Assembly (NCBI RefSeq): GCF_000214215.1
Contig: NC_015559.1
Coordinates: forward strand, 2,529,001-2,593,000
Direction of reading: 5' to 3'
Length of the DNA: 64,000 bases
Origin: Marinomonas posidonica IVIA-Po-181
Lineage (GTDB): Bacteria; Pseudomonadota; Gammaproteobacteria; Pseudomonadales; Marinomonadaceae
Position 1 is the stretch's first letter; each line of letters starts with the position of its first letter. Position numbers and translations under genes: made by a program. Below are positions 36,615 to 45,121 of the stretch, one piece after another. Below the pieces are notes generated by a model. The model saw only the letters and a program-made list of their open reading frames with translations, was not told the origin of the DNA and ran no database searches.

Positions 36615-37892
36615 TTGGGTAGTAGCTTGTCAGATGTAACTATGTTAGGTGCCGACAGTAACAACGGCATACACCAAGAAATAATGGACCTTTCAAAAAA
36701 ACGTGTTCTGATCATAGAAGACATTGGCGAAATGCGCATTATGCTTAAGTCACTAATGAGCTCGCTGGGTTACAGCAAGATTGATGTGGAATACTCTGGC
36801 CAAATGGCCATCAAACGAATTCTCGAAAAACATTATGATGTCATCCTTTCTGACTTCAATCTTGGCGGCAGTGTAGACGGCCAACAAATTCTAGAAACCT
36901 CTCGCAAAAACTACGCTCAAGACCATTCCACAATTTTTATCATGATTACCGCTGACACGGCGTATGAGAGTGTGGTCAGTGTGTTGGAGTACCAGCCTGA
37001 CAGCTATTTGGTTAAGCCCTTCCCGCCAGCCGCTTTCTTCCGTCGTCTTGAAAAAGTTCAAAAGCAAAAAAAGATATTTGAAGGCATTAATACCGCACGT
37101 AAGCTCAATGAACACGAAAAGATGGAAGCACAAGCAAAAGCCATCATGGCGGACTACCCTCATTTTGCCAACCAATGCTTAAAAATCATCGGCGAATCTT
37201 TGTATGCTCGAGGTCGTTATAAAGATGCGAAAAGCCACTACATGTTGATTATCCAGAATCATAAAAATCTCGCATGGGCTCATTTCGGCATAGCGCAATG
37301 TGAAATGAAACTTGGCGCGGTGGGTGCCGCTATTGATAAATTGGAGCAGACCGTTGAATTAAGCCGCCACTTTCTGTCTGCTTATGACCTTCTGGCCGAA
37401 GCGCACGAAGAGCAAGGCAACCTTGAAAAAGCACAATCGACAATAAAACGAGCTCTCGAAGTCTCCCCTCGCTCCAATGAGCGTTGTTTACGCCTCGCTG
37501 AATTAAGCGTTAAAATCACTGACTGGGAAACCGCAGAACACGCCTACTCCCGTATTATCCGCCTCACTCGTGACACCATTAATGAGAAAGTAGAATACTA
37601 TTACGAGTACCTCAAGTGCCTAACCAGTATGATGAATGTTGTTGGCGACAGCGCGAAATTAGCCGATAAATTTAAACGTTCTTTAATACGTTTACGCTCC
37701 TTTGGTAAAGCTAACCCTACGGCCATCTCCAATTCATTTCGCATTGAAATACAACAATATCTCGCCCGCGAACACACTGGAGAAGCCATTAAAGCATGGC
37801 ATCAATGGAACCGATTGATCGAATCCGGTCAGGCCTCACCTCTCACAGAGGCTCAAGAACACACACTGAAAAAGCGTCTTGACTTGCTATAA
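36615..37892 (+). CDS. Response-regulator receiver protein with TPR output domain
   Basis: A protein of up to 425 residues. A receiver domain (residues about 29-150) has the acidic pair in RVLIIEDIGEMR, the phosphoacceptor Asp in YDVILSDFNLGG and the Lys in DSYLVKPF. A helical TPR array follows (NQCLKIIGESLYARGRYKDA, AWAHFGIAQCEMKLG, AYDLLAEAHEEQGNLEKAQ), serving in protein binding rather than DNA binding. The start is uncertain: TTG 36615 is the longest, while ATG 36642 and ATG 36684 are alternatives with poor ribosome sites. It is divergent from a chemoreceptor gene and may be part of chemosensory or motility control. No kinase gene adjoins. Confidence 0.86.
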   Translation: MGSSLSDVTMLGADSNNGIHQEIMDLSKKRVLIIEDIGEMRIMLKSLMSSLGYSKIDVEYSGQMAIKRILEKHYDVILSDFNLGGSVDGQQILETSRKNYAQDHSTIFIMITADTAYESVVSVLEYQPDSYLVKPFPPAAFFRRLEKVQKQKKIFEGINTARKLNEHEKMEAQAKAIMADYPHFANQCLKIIGESLYARGRYKDAKSHYMLIIQNHKNLAWAHFGIAQCEMKLGAVGAAIDKLEQTVELSRHFLSAYDLLAEAHEEQGNLEKAQSTIKRALEVSPRSNERCLRLAELSVKITDWETAEHAYSRIIRLTRDTINEKVEYYYEYLKCLTSMMNVVGDSAKLADKFKRSLIRLRSFGKANPTAISNSFRIEIQQYLAREHTGEAIKAWHQWNRLIESGQASPLTEAQEHTLKKRLDLL

Positions 37893-37952
37893 ACCCCATT
37901 TCCTTTTACTGTCTGGGCGATATCCATTAGCCAATAAGAGTGTGTCCATTTT

Positions 37953-38921
37953 ATGTCATCCAACCAAGATTTTTCGAATCTCATGCCCGACGTCATCCTC
38001 GATGCGGTGGAGTCACTAGGCTTTTGGACAGACGCCAGAATTTATCCTCTGAACAGTTATGAAAACCGTGTCTATCAAGTGGGTATTGAAGAGGCTTCGC
38101 CTCTCATCGCAAAGTTCTATCGCCCCAACCGTTGGACACAGGCCCAGATTCAAGAAGAACACGACACCTTAATCAAGCTGGCCCATGATGGACTGCCTGT
38201 CGTCGCTCCCCATATGGTTGAAGGCAAAAGTGTATTTACTCACCAAGGTTTATTGTTTTGTTTGTCACCAAGATTAATCGGTCAGCACCCAGAAGCTGAA
38301 AACCTAGACCAACTGTTTCAGATCGGTGAACTGATTGGCCAACTCCATCAGAGTCTTGGCAAAGAGACCTTTCAACATCGTATCCAGGTGTCTCCCCTAG
38401 AACAAATCCGTTCCGCCGCCACTCGAATTCTTGACAGTACCGCACTGCCCAAGGCACTAAAAGCACCTTATCAACAACAGATTTCAAACTTGTACGATTT
38501 GTGTGAACAACAAATTCAACGCTATTGGCCAACTCAATTACGACCCATTCACGGCGATAGCCATCGCAGCAATCTCATCCTCAGCAACGAGCAATTCCAC
38601 CTGCTGGATTTTGATGACTGTCAAAATGGTCTGGCCATTCAGGATTTATGGTTACATCTGACTCAGGTTAATCTCGCCAAACAACAGTTAAGTGAATTAC
38701 TAGAAGGCTATGAAAGCTACCAGACATTTGACACGAGAGAATTGGCGTTAATCGACGTATTTAAATGCACCCGTGTGATTTGTTACGCCGCTTGGTTACT
38801 TCAGCGACAAACAGATCCAGCCTTTGCCAAAGCCTTCCCCTGGTTTGCTAGTGAAGAATACTGGCTTAACCACTTGAATGAATTAAAAGAATGCCAAAAT
38901 GAGTGGGGACAGATTCTCTAA
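37953..38921 (+). CDS. srkA: Stress response kinase A (YihE/SrkA family)
   Basis: A 322-residue protein kinase-like enzyme of the APH fold. The N-lobe reads ARIYPLNSYENRVYQVGIEE, followed by PLIAKFYRPNRWT with the ATP-binding Lys. The catalytic loop is RPIHGDSHRSNLIL and the metal-binding loop LLDFDDCQNG. In E. coli SrkA is a Ser/Thr kinase that opposes MazEF-linked death under envelope and oxidative stress. Length and motifs are normal. The stop overlaps the start of the RecQ-like helicase gene (TAATG), indicating coupling. Confidence 0.93.
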   Translation: MSSNQDFSNLMPDVILDAVESLGFWTDARIYPLNSYENRVYQVGIEEASPLIAKFYRPNRWTQAQIQEEHDTLIKLAHDGLPVVAPHMVEGKSVFTHQGLLFCLSPRLIGQHPEAENLDQLFQIGELIGQLHQSLGKETFQHRIQVSPLEQIRSAATRILDSTALPKALKAPYQQQISNLYDLCEQQIQRYWPTQLRPIHGDSHRSNLILSNEQFHLLDFDDCQNGLAIQDLWLHLTQVNLAKQQLSELLEGYESYQTFDTRELALIDVFKCTRVICYAAWLLQRQTDPAFAKAFPWFASEEYWLNHLNELKECQNEWGQIL

Positions 38922-40882
38922 TGACAGCACGGAATACCAACCTTAAGTCGCTATTTGGCTTTGAGTCCTTTCGTCAGGGACAAGCCCCTGTGGTCGAACA
39001 ACTTTTAGCGGGACACTCTTCTCTTGCCGTCTTTCCAACAGGTTCAGGTAAGTCTTTGTGTTACCAATACACAGCAACACAGCTGCCCCACCTAACGCTA
39101 GTGATTTCACCGCTGATTGCCCTGATGCACGACCAATTAGCCTTTCTAAAAGCCAAAGGCATTGCTGCTGCCAGCTTGGATTCCACGCAAAGCCGTGAAG
39201 AAAGCCAAGCCGTCATGGCAGGGGTAAAAACAGGTCAAATCAAGATTTTAATGATTTCAGTGGAACGTTTTAAGAATGAAAATTTCCGCCGTTTTATTCA
39301 ACAGATCGCCATCTCTCTACTCGTAGTAGACGAAGCACATTGCATTTCTGAGTGGGGGCACAATTTTCGTCCGGATTATCTGAAGCTGCCGTTTTACCAA
39401 CAAGAATTAAAGATCCCATTGGTGTTATTGCTCACCGCCACCGCCACTCGTCGAGTGCAAAAAGACATGGCGCAAAAATTTCAAATTCAGCCACAACACA
39501 TAGTTCAAACAGGCTTTTACCGATCCAACTTAGACATTGAATTACAACCCATTCCAGCCGAACAAAAAGCCAATCAGCTTGATCAGATTTTAAGGCACAC
39601 TCAGGGGGCGAGCATTGTTTACGTCACCTTGCAAAAAACCGCCGAAGACGTCGCCCAGTTTCTGATCCAGCAAGGCCATCAAGCTCAAGCCTACCATGCT
39701 GGCTTGAGTAGTGACGACAGAGCGCAAATACAACAGCATTTTATGTCTGGTCAGACGCGCATCATTGTCGCCACCATTGCCTTTGGCATGGGGATAGATA
39801 AAGCAGACATACGTTTGGTAGTCCATTATGACTTGCCTAAATCCATTGAGAATTACAGTCAAGAAATTGGCCGTGCTGGTCGTGATCAAAATCACAGCCA
39901 ATGTATTTTGTTGGCGAATTTAGAGGGCCTACACACCTTAGAAAATTTCGTTTACGGCGACACACCTGAACGTCATAATATTGCCTGTTTGCTTGAAGCT
40001 ATCCGCCAAGAAACGGACCAACAAGAATGGGAAACACAAGTTTATCATTTGGCCAATCACACCAATATTCGCTCGTTGGCTTTGAAAACTCTGTTAGTCC
40101 AGCTAGAACTCAAGCAAGTTATAACCCCCAAGTACAGTTACTATGCAGACATTAAAGTAAAATGGGAAACGGATCCTCACCAGTTTATGCAGCAGTTGCC
40201 AAGCCATTGGCAGATGAGCTTTCCAATCTTGTTAGAAGGCATTCACTTCAAAAAAATTTGGGGCGTACCTGACTTTGACTGGCTGCAACACAACGCCAAT
40301 TTAAACCGTCAACAAGTATTGGAAATGCTTGAGTTTGCAGAACAGCAACAAGCGCTCATCATAGACAGCAAAAGCCTCACCGAGGTCTATCAGGTGAATC
40401 TTGATAGGTTGCAAAACACACTTTTGCTTGAGCAATTGGACGAATACGTAAAGCAGAAAGAGACATCCGAAATAGAGCGTATTGCGACCATGATTCGCTT
40501 CTTCGAATTAGACCGTTGCCTGAATCACAACCTAGCACGTTATTTTGGCGATCAACAGGCCCCTGAGCACTGTGGACACTGTTCGGTTTGTCGACAAAAT
40601 GCATTACGCTTCCCTCCACAGCATCCATCTCTAGCGTCTTCTCTGACACAACTTGATGAGTACATAGCGGCGTTTTGTCAGGCCGTGCAAAAGAAAGCCC
40701 CCAATACCCTTGTCACAGCGACCTTGATAACACGCTTTTTAACTGGACTAAGTCAACCTATGTTCACTAAGATCAAAGCTCGTCAACTGCCAGGCTTTGG
40801 TTATTTTGAGGAAGCATCTTATCAAACGGTTCTTACTCAGGTGACTGAACAGTTTCAAAAGCACAAGTCGCCTTCGAGGTAG
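38921..40882 (+). CDS. RecQ-family ATP-dependent DNA helicase
   Basis: A 653-residue superfamily 2 helicase. It has motif 0 GFESFRQGQAPVV, Walker A FPTGSGKSLCYQ, DEAH as VVDEAHCISEWGHNF, LLTATATRRV, the helicase C part IVATIAFGMGIDKADIRLV and EIGRAGRD. A RecQ zinc-binding region follows, with Cys residues around EHCGHCSVC near 562. The C-terminal part lacks a recognisable HRDC domain and has a helical end domain of its own. ATG 38921 overlaps the srkA stop; a GTG 18 bases upstream is possible. It should unwind DNA in repair or recombination, but its length and C-terminus make it a distinct paralogue, not classical RecQ. Confidence 0.88.
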   Translation: MTARNTNLKSLFGFESFRQGQAPVVEQLLAGHSSLAVFPTGSGKSLCYQYTATQLPHLTLVISPLIALMHDQLAFLKAKGIAAASLDSTQSREESQAVMAGVKTGQIKILMISVERFKNENFRRFIQQIAISLLVVDEAHCISEWGHNFRPDYLKLPFYQQELKIPLVLLLTATATRRVQKDMAQKFQIQPQHIVQTGFYRSNLDIELQPIPAEQKANQLDQILRHTQGASIVYVTLQKTAEDVAQFLIQQGHQAQAYHAGLSSDDRAQIQQHFMSGQTRIIVATIAFGMGIDKADIRLVVHYDLPKSIENYSQEIGRAGRDQNHSQCILLANLEGLHTLENFVYGDTPERHNIACLLEAIRQETDQQEWETQVYHLANHTNIRSLALKTLLVQLELKQVITPKYSYYADIKVKWETDPHQFMQQLPSHWQMSFPILLEGIHFKKIWGVPDFDWLQHNANLNRQQVLEMLEFAEQQQALIIDSKSLTEVYQVNLDRLQNTLLLEQLDEYVKQKETSEIERIATMIRFFELDRCLNHNLARYFGDQQAPEHCGHCSVCRQNALRFPPQHPSLASSLTQLDEYIAAFCQAVQKKAPNTLVTATLITRFLTGLSQPMFTKIKARQLPGFGYFEEASYQTVLTQVTEQFQKHKSPSR

Positions 40883-40894
40883 GAGGCGCTTTTT
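40869..40894 (+). terminator. Terminator after the RecQ-like helicase gene
   Basis: CGCCTT (40869-40874) pairs with GAGGCG (40883-40888; one G-T pair), followed by a run of T. The stem overlaps the stop codon of the helicase gene. It ends the srkA-helicase transcript. Confidence 0.6.
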
Positions 40895-40933
40895 CTATTG
40901 ATTTCCCTATTGCTTCTTTATTGATTCGGGGGC

Positions 40934-41338
40934 TCACTGTTCTTCAATTCGAGGATCTAGTGTGGTTTCGGTTTCCAACACACTGACTTCAATCAAATTA
41001 TTATCAGGATCATTAAAATAAACCGATTGAATGGGGCCTGTAGCACCAGACTTTGCCACTGGGCCTTCGATGATGGTGACCTCACAGGCTTGAAGATGGG
41101 CGACTAGCTTTTCAAGTGACCAATGGGTGATCAAACATATGTCGCCCGAGCCTTCCATAGCATGATTTCGCAACTCTTGGCCCAATAGCTGAAAATTGAT
41201 TTTTTGCTCACCAAAACGCACGGCTCGTCGACCTTCAGCGAAGGTTATCGCTTCCATTTCAAGTACTTTTTCATAAAAGGCGACGGCGTTTTCAATGTCT
41301 GAAACGGTTAATACTATATGGTCAATATGACTAATCAT
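40934..41338 (-). CDS. VOC-family (glyoxalase/bleomycin resistance-like) metalloenzyme
   Basis: A 134-residue vicinal-oxygen-chelate protein. The two beta-alpha-beta-beta-beta modules begin HIDHIVLTVSDIENAVAFYEKVL and LITHWSLEKLVAHLQACEV and end in PDNNLIEVSV. Metal-ligand candidates are His6 in HIDHIVL, His in ITHWS and Glu in LIEVS, so the metal site looks complete. The group is often called VOC family virulence protein, but its substrate is unknown. It is the last of a minus-strand set of four short genes. Confidence 0.85.
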   Translation of the reverse strand: MISHIDHIVLTVSDIENAVAFYEKVLEMEAITFAEGRRAVRFGEQKINFQLLGQELRNHAMEGSGDICLITHWSLEKLVAHLQACEVTIIEGPVAKSGATGPIQSVYFNDPDNNLIEVSVLETETTLDPRIEEQ

Positions 41339-41422
41339 CCGCGCTCAATCTCCTGTACAAATCCGTTGGGGCCAAGCCATGCTACGAGGGATAAGCAAGA
41401 AAAACAAGCCTAAAAAGCTAAC

Positions 41423-41740
41423 TCATTTCAACAAGGATATGGGGTCCAATTGACCTTCTATTAAACCTTGTTTTTGACGCCGATTAAGTTTTTTAATTCG
41501 ACTTTCAATCATCAAGGCTTCACTTTTTGAGCCAACCGCATGCTGCCAGACTAATTCTAATGGCCCTTTCCCTCGCAGATACCGTGCCGCTTTTTTGCCA
41601 TCACCAGAATGTTCTTTGAAGCGTCTGTCTACATCAGTGCTTATCCCAGTATATAAGGTATTTAAGCGGGTCTTAATGATGTAGAGACTCCAACTTGTGT
41701 CTACCTTATTAGCCACCTTTATTTGACTTGAATCCGTCAC
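41423..41740 (-). CDS. GIY-YIG nuclease superfamily protein, UPF0213/YhbQ-like
   Basis: A 105-residue single-domain protein. The module appears as SLYIIKTRLNTLYTGIS (residues about 18-34), the conserved Arg/His region DVDRRFKEHSGDGKKAARYLRGKGPLELVW and the metal Glu in SKSEALMIESRIKKLNRRQK. YhbQ-like proteins of about 100 residues are thought to act in DNA repair; their role is not settled. It lies 18 bases after the LysE-type gene, so the two are probably in one operon. Confidence 0.9.
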   Translation of the reverse strand: MTDSSQIKVANKVDTSWSLYIIKTRLNTLYTGISTDVDRRFKEHSGDGKKAARYLRGKGPLELVWQHAVGSKSEALMIESRIKKLNRRQKQGLIEGQLDPISLLK

Positions 41741-41758
41741 CTTATCTCCTTAGTTCAC

Positions 41759-42361
41759 TTATCCAATAATCATAAACAGTGTCAACACGGTTGCCAGTCC
41801 CATAATGTAATTAAAGCCGCGCTGACGTCTGGGATCCGTCAACCAGATACGTATCTTCATACCTGCCCAAGCCCATATAGAAATGGCAATGAAGCCCAAA
41901 CAAGCAAACGCCAATAGAATCGACATTCCCGATGCCAAATACTTATCGCCAGCAATCGCAAAGCTACTGACACAGCCTAAGGACATCATCCAAGCCTTTG
42001 GATTGACGTATTGAAACAAAGCGGCCTGCCACCAACTCATTGGTTTAGCCACATGCTTGCCTGCTTCAAGCTGGCCAACAGGCGCACTGGCAATCTTCCA
42101 AGCCAACCACAGCAAATATAAGCCCCCCATCCATTGTAAAACTGAATATAAAGGGGGATACACACTGAACGCGGCCCCTAATCCCAACAAGGTCGCCAGC
42201 AACAAACTGAACATACCAATGATAATACCCAGCATATGTGGAATAGTGCGATGAAAGCCAAATTGAGCGCCAGAAGCCAATAACATGATGTTATTTGGCC
42301 CAGGCGTTACCGAAGTAATAAAAGCAAACATGGCCAAAGCTACAAAATATGACGTATCCAT
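41759..42361 (-). CDS. LysE-family amino-acid exporter
   Basis: A 200-residue inner-membrane protein with six hydrophobic segments. The N-terminus VTPGPNNIMLLASGAQFGF is the LysE/RhtB family hallmark, and MLGIIIGMFSLLLATLLGLG, LQWMGGLYLLWLAWKIA and PKAWMMSLGCVSSFAI follow in the usual order. Members export amino acids or related compounds. It is in an operon with a DUF1127 gene and divergent from a MocR-type regulator, which probably controls it. The exported compound is unknown. Confidence 0.9.
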   Translation of the reverse strand: MDTSYFVALAMFAFITSVTPGPNNIMLLASGAQFGFHRTIPHMLGIIIGMFSLLLATLLGLGAAFSVYPPLYSVLQWMGGLYLLWLAWKIASAPVGQLEAGKHVAKPMSWWQAALFQYVNPKAWMMSLGCVSSFAIAGDKYLASGMSILLAFACLGFIAISIWAWAGMKIRIWLTDPRRQRGFNYIMGLATVLTLFMIIG

Positions 42362-42370
42362 CTGCTTACC

Positions 42371-42562
42371 CTAATCCATTTGATGCTGAAACAGGTCCTG
42401 CAAAAAGCCTTTAACACTGGCTTTATTCGCTTCCAAACGCTGCTCTTCTGGGGTCACGCCAATGTCTATACCCTGCTCTCGTGTCATTGTTTTTAATGCT
42501 TTACGAGTTTTAAAACGTAAAACACAGGCTTGTAAATGAGCTAAAAAACCGATTACTAACAT
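42371..42562 (-). CDS. Small DUF1127-like protein
   Basis: A 63-residue basic protein. The central stretch FKTRKALKTMTREQGIDIGVTPEEQRLEA resembles DUF1127 (compare the RRALxxLxDxxLxDIGIT pattern). The hydrophobic N-terminus and C-terminal helix FLQDLFQHQ are extra. DUF1127 proteins in other bacteria influence RNA or phosphate physiology, but this role is not transferable with confidence. It is 9 bases upstream of the LysE-type gene and is the first gene of that operon, with GGAGATAAG before its ATG. Confidence 0.72.
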   Translation of the reverse strand: MLVIGFLAHLQACVLRFKTRKALKTMTREQGIDIGVTPEEQRLEANKASVKGFLQDLFQHQMD

Positions 42563-42674
42563 GACTTATCTCCTTGCGTTAACGGTGTATCCTAAAAATA
42601 CCCCTTTGTGTAGGTTCATATACTTTAAAGCAGGAGCAATACTCAATACAGATTCAAAAAAACGCTTATTTAAT

Positions 42675-42728
42675 CATACAGTTTGATATAAAAGTCTCTG
42701 TATGCTCACATTAACCCACATCTGTATG
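42675..42728. promoter_or_regulatory. Repeated CTGTATG boxes between DUF1127 and MocR genes (candidate operator)
   Basis: CATACAG (42675-42681, inverted) and CTGTATG at 42698-42704 and 42722-42728 are spaced by 23 and 24 bases start to start. MocR regulators typically bind such direct repeats near their own gene. The site lies in the divergent promoter region, so it would serve both the regulator and the exporter operon. Confidence 0.5.
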
Positions 42729-42798
42729 GTTATTTTCTGCATTCAAGCACCTTACAATAGTCACAACGCAACACAGTTGAACAGTTTGGGAGAAAAAA

Positions 42799-44208
42799 AT
42801 GACTCTGTATGAAAACCTAGCCATTCGGCTACGAGAGCACATCGAGCTTGGTTTCTATAAACCAGGTGATAAGCTCCCCTCGGTCAGACAACTGGCGAAA
42901 GAGCATGGCGTCAGTATTTCTACCGTTCAAGAAGCTTACCGGCAGCTAGAGCAAGAACTCTTAGTTGAAGCCAGACCTAAGTCTGGTTACTTTGTTAGCG
43001 CTCAAAAGCAGGACAACTTACCAAGCATTTCCCGTCCACCGCAACGACCTTTGGAAGTATCACAATGGGAAGAAGTGCTCAATATGCTGATGATTCGCAG
43101 CCGTACCGATGCGGTACAATTACAGCATGCCATGCCTGACATGAAAGCACCGACCTTAAAACCTCTGCTAAAGGATTTAACCAAACAGGACCCTGAGATT
43201 GGTCTAGGCTATTCTGATATTCGGGGGACAGAAGAACTAAGAACACAATTATGTCGTTTGGCGGTGGCATCTGGCTGTCAACTTCACCCAGATGACCTAG
43301 TCATCACCTCTGGGTGCCAAGAAGCCCTATCAGTTTGTTTACGTGCGGTAACGGAACCCGGCGACATCATTGCCATTGAGTCACCCAGTTTTTATGGTTC
43401 CATGCAGGCCATTAAAGCCGCCAATCTAAAAGCCATGGAAATACCCACTCACCCAGGCACAGGAATCAGTCTAGAAGCATTAGAGTTGGCGTTAGACCAG
43501 TGGCCAATCAAAGCCATTTTTGTCACACCAACCTGCAATAATCCAATAGGTTACACCATGCCTGAGGACAAAAAAGAGCAGCTTTACCGATTAGCCCAAA
43601 GCTATGACATCACCATTATTGAAGATGATATTTATGGTGATATTTCCTTTCAATTCCCTCGTCCAAAAACCATCAAGTCATTTGATACCGATGGCCGAGT
43701 ATTACTCTGCTCATCTTTTTCTAAATCCATTGCCCCTGGCATGCGAGTCGGCTGGATAGCGCCGGGACGTTATCGTGATAAAGTCACTCACATTAAATAC
43801 GTATCAAGCTCGATGTGCCCAGTTATGCCACAATTAGCCGTGGCCAAATTCATTCGTTTAGGCGGCTATGCAAAACACATTCGGCAAATGCGACAAAACT
43901 ATGAAAAGCAACGAGATCAATTATTAAAAGCAATTAAAACCTACTTCCCTAAAGACACACGTGTGAGTTTTCCTGACGGCAGCTTTATTCTCTGGGTTGA
44001 GTTAAATCAGCACATAGATAGCATGAAGCTGATGAAAAAATGTCGAGAACATGGCGTCGGATTTGCACCAGGGCCACTTTTTTCAGCAACCGGAAAATAC
44101 CGTAATTGCTTTCGTCTAAATTACAGTGAGCAGAGCAGTGAAAAACGCGAATGGGCAATTAAAAGCCTAGGAGAGGTTATCAATACTTTTCAACCACAAG
44201 AATCCTAA
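42799..44208 (+). CDS. MocR-type PLP-dependent transcriptional regulator (GntR helix-turn-helix plus aminotransferase domain)
   Basis: A 469-residue fusion. Residues 1-75 are a GntR winged helix (LREHIELGFYKPGDKLPSVRQLAKEHGVSISTVQEAYRQLE, in part). The rest is a fold type I aminotransferase domain with SGCQEALSVCLRAV, VTPTCNNPIGY, IIEDDIYGDI and the PLP-binding Lys in SFSKSIAPGMRVGWI. Such regulators sense PLP or amino-acid-like ligands. GGGAGAAAAAA precedes the start. It is divergent from the DUF1127-LysE operon, which it probably controls. Most of the catalytic aminotransferase residues seem present, but no reaction is implied. Confidence 0.9.
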   Translation: MTLYENLAIRLREHIELGFYKPGDKLPSVRQLAKEHGVSISTVQEAYRQLEQELLVEARPKSGYFVSAQKQDNLPSISRPPQRPLEVSQWEEVLNMLMIRSRTDAVQLQHAMPDMKAPTLKPLLKDLTKQDPEIGLGYSDIRGTEELRTQLCRLAVASGCQLHPDDLVITSGCQEALSVCLRAVTEPGDIIAIESPSFYGSMQAIKAANLKAMEIPTHPGTGISLEALELALDQWPIKAIFVTPTCNNPIGYTMPEDKKEQLYRLAQSYDITIIEDDIYGDISFQFPRPKTIKSFDTDGRVLLCSSFSKSIAPGMRVGWIAPGRYRDKVTHIKYVSSSMCPVMPQLAVAKFIRLGGYAKHIRQMRQNYEKQRDQLLKAIKTYFPKDTRVSFPDGSFILWVELNQHIDSMKLMKKCREHGVGFAPGPLFSATGKYRNCFRLNYSEQSSEKREWAIKSLGEVINTFQPQES

Positions 44209-44230
44209 AAGCAAGAAGGTTAAATACGAA

Positions 44231-44253
44231 AATGCAGCCGTAGTGGCTGCATT
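44231..44253. terminator. Terminator hairpin between the convergent MocR and iron-transport genes
   Basis: AATGCAGCC pairs with GGCTGCATT around GTAGT, with an AT-rich tail on the plus side. It should end the MocR transcript, and perhaps that of the iron operon coming from the other strand. Confidence 0.65.
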
Positions 44254-44274
44254 ATTATAAGCTTATGGCATGAC

Positions 44275-45075
44275 TTAAGCTTTAACCCGTTTGATGTTAA
44301 TTAAAATTGGGCTACCTGTCATAGGATCTGGTATCAAGTCACACTCGACGCCATACAGTTCCATCACCAACTCTTTAGTCATCACTTCTTTTGGACTGCC
44401 CTGGGTTATGATCTTACCTTGTTTCATCGCCACAATATGATCAGCATAACGACAAGCACTGGGTAAATCATGCACCACCATGGCAATGGTTTTGCCCTCT
44501 TCAGACAGCTCTCGGATTAATTCAAACACTTCAATTTGATGACCCAAGTCCAAAGCCGAGGTCGGCTCATCTAAAAGCAATAAAGGGGTTTCCTGCGCTA
44601 TGGACATGGCGATCCAAGCACGCTGCCTTTGACCACCTGACAAGGTGTCCAACAAACGCTCTTTCAAATCACTCAAGTCTGCCGCTTTAAGAGCGTAATC
44701 AATGGCTTCTTGATCGCTCATGGCCCATTGCTTAAGAGCACTTTGATGCGGATGACGACCAAAGCGAATCAATTCACTTACCGTTATGCCATCCGGTGCA
44801 ATGGTATCTTGCGGCAATAACGCCAAACGTCGCGCCACTTCTTTCGAAGGCAAACGGTGAATGTCTTTGCCATCCAGTAACACAGCACCACCACTTGGCA
44901 CATGGATACGGGATAAACCATTCAATAAAGTCGATTTACCACAGCCATTTGGTCCAACAATAGCGGTTACTTTGCTACTGGGTAAACAAATGTCCAACTC
45001 TTCAATTATCGTGGTTTTACCATGCTTCAAGGTTAACGCTTCAGCAACTAAAGAAACGGTATCAGACTGACTCAC
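44275..45075 (-). CDS. Iron-siderophore ABC transporter ATP-binding protein (FecE/FhuC-like)
   Basis: A 266-residue ATPase. Walker A is VGPNGCGKSTLL near residue 40, signature LSGGQRQRAWIAMSIAQ near 147, Walker B LLLLDEPTSALDLGHQ and the switch His in MVVHDLPSACRYADHI. The motifs match FecE, FhuC and FepC-type subunits. GTG at 45075 is the start. It is the last gene of the operon and energises import through the two permeases encoded upstream. A GGCCTT-ATCAA-AAGGCC hairpin lies in the 46-base gap before it. Confidence 0.93.
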   Translation of the reverse strand: MSQSDTVSLVAEALTLKHGKTTIIEELDICLPSSKVTAIVGPNGCGKSTLLNGLSRIHVPSGGAVLLDGKDIHRLPSKEVARRLALLPQDTIAPDGITVSELIRFGRHPHQSALKQWAMSDQEAIDYALKAADLSDLKERLLDTLSGGQRQRAWIAMSIAQETPLLLLDEPTSALDLGHQIEVFELIRELSEEGKTIAMVVHDLPSACRYADHIVAMKQGKIITQGSPKEVMTKELVMELYGVECDLIPDPMTGSPILINIKRVKA

Positions 45076-45121
45076 GAAACACTTATCCTTTTAAAATGGC
45101 CTTATCAAAAGGCCTTATCAT

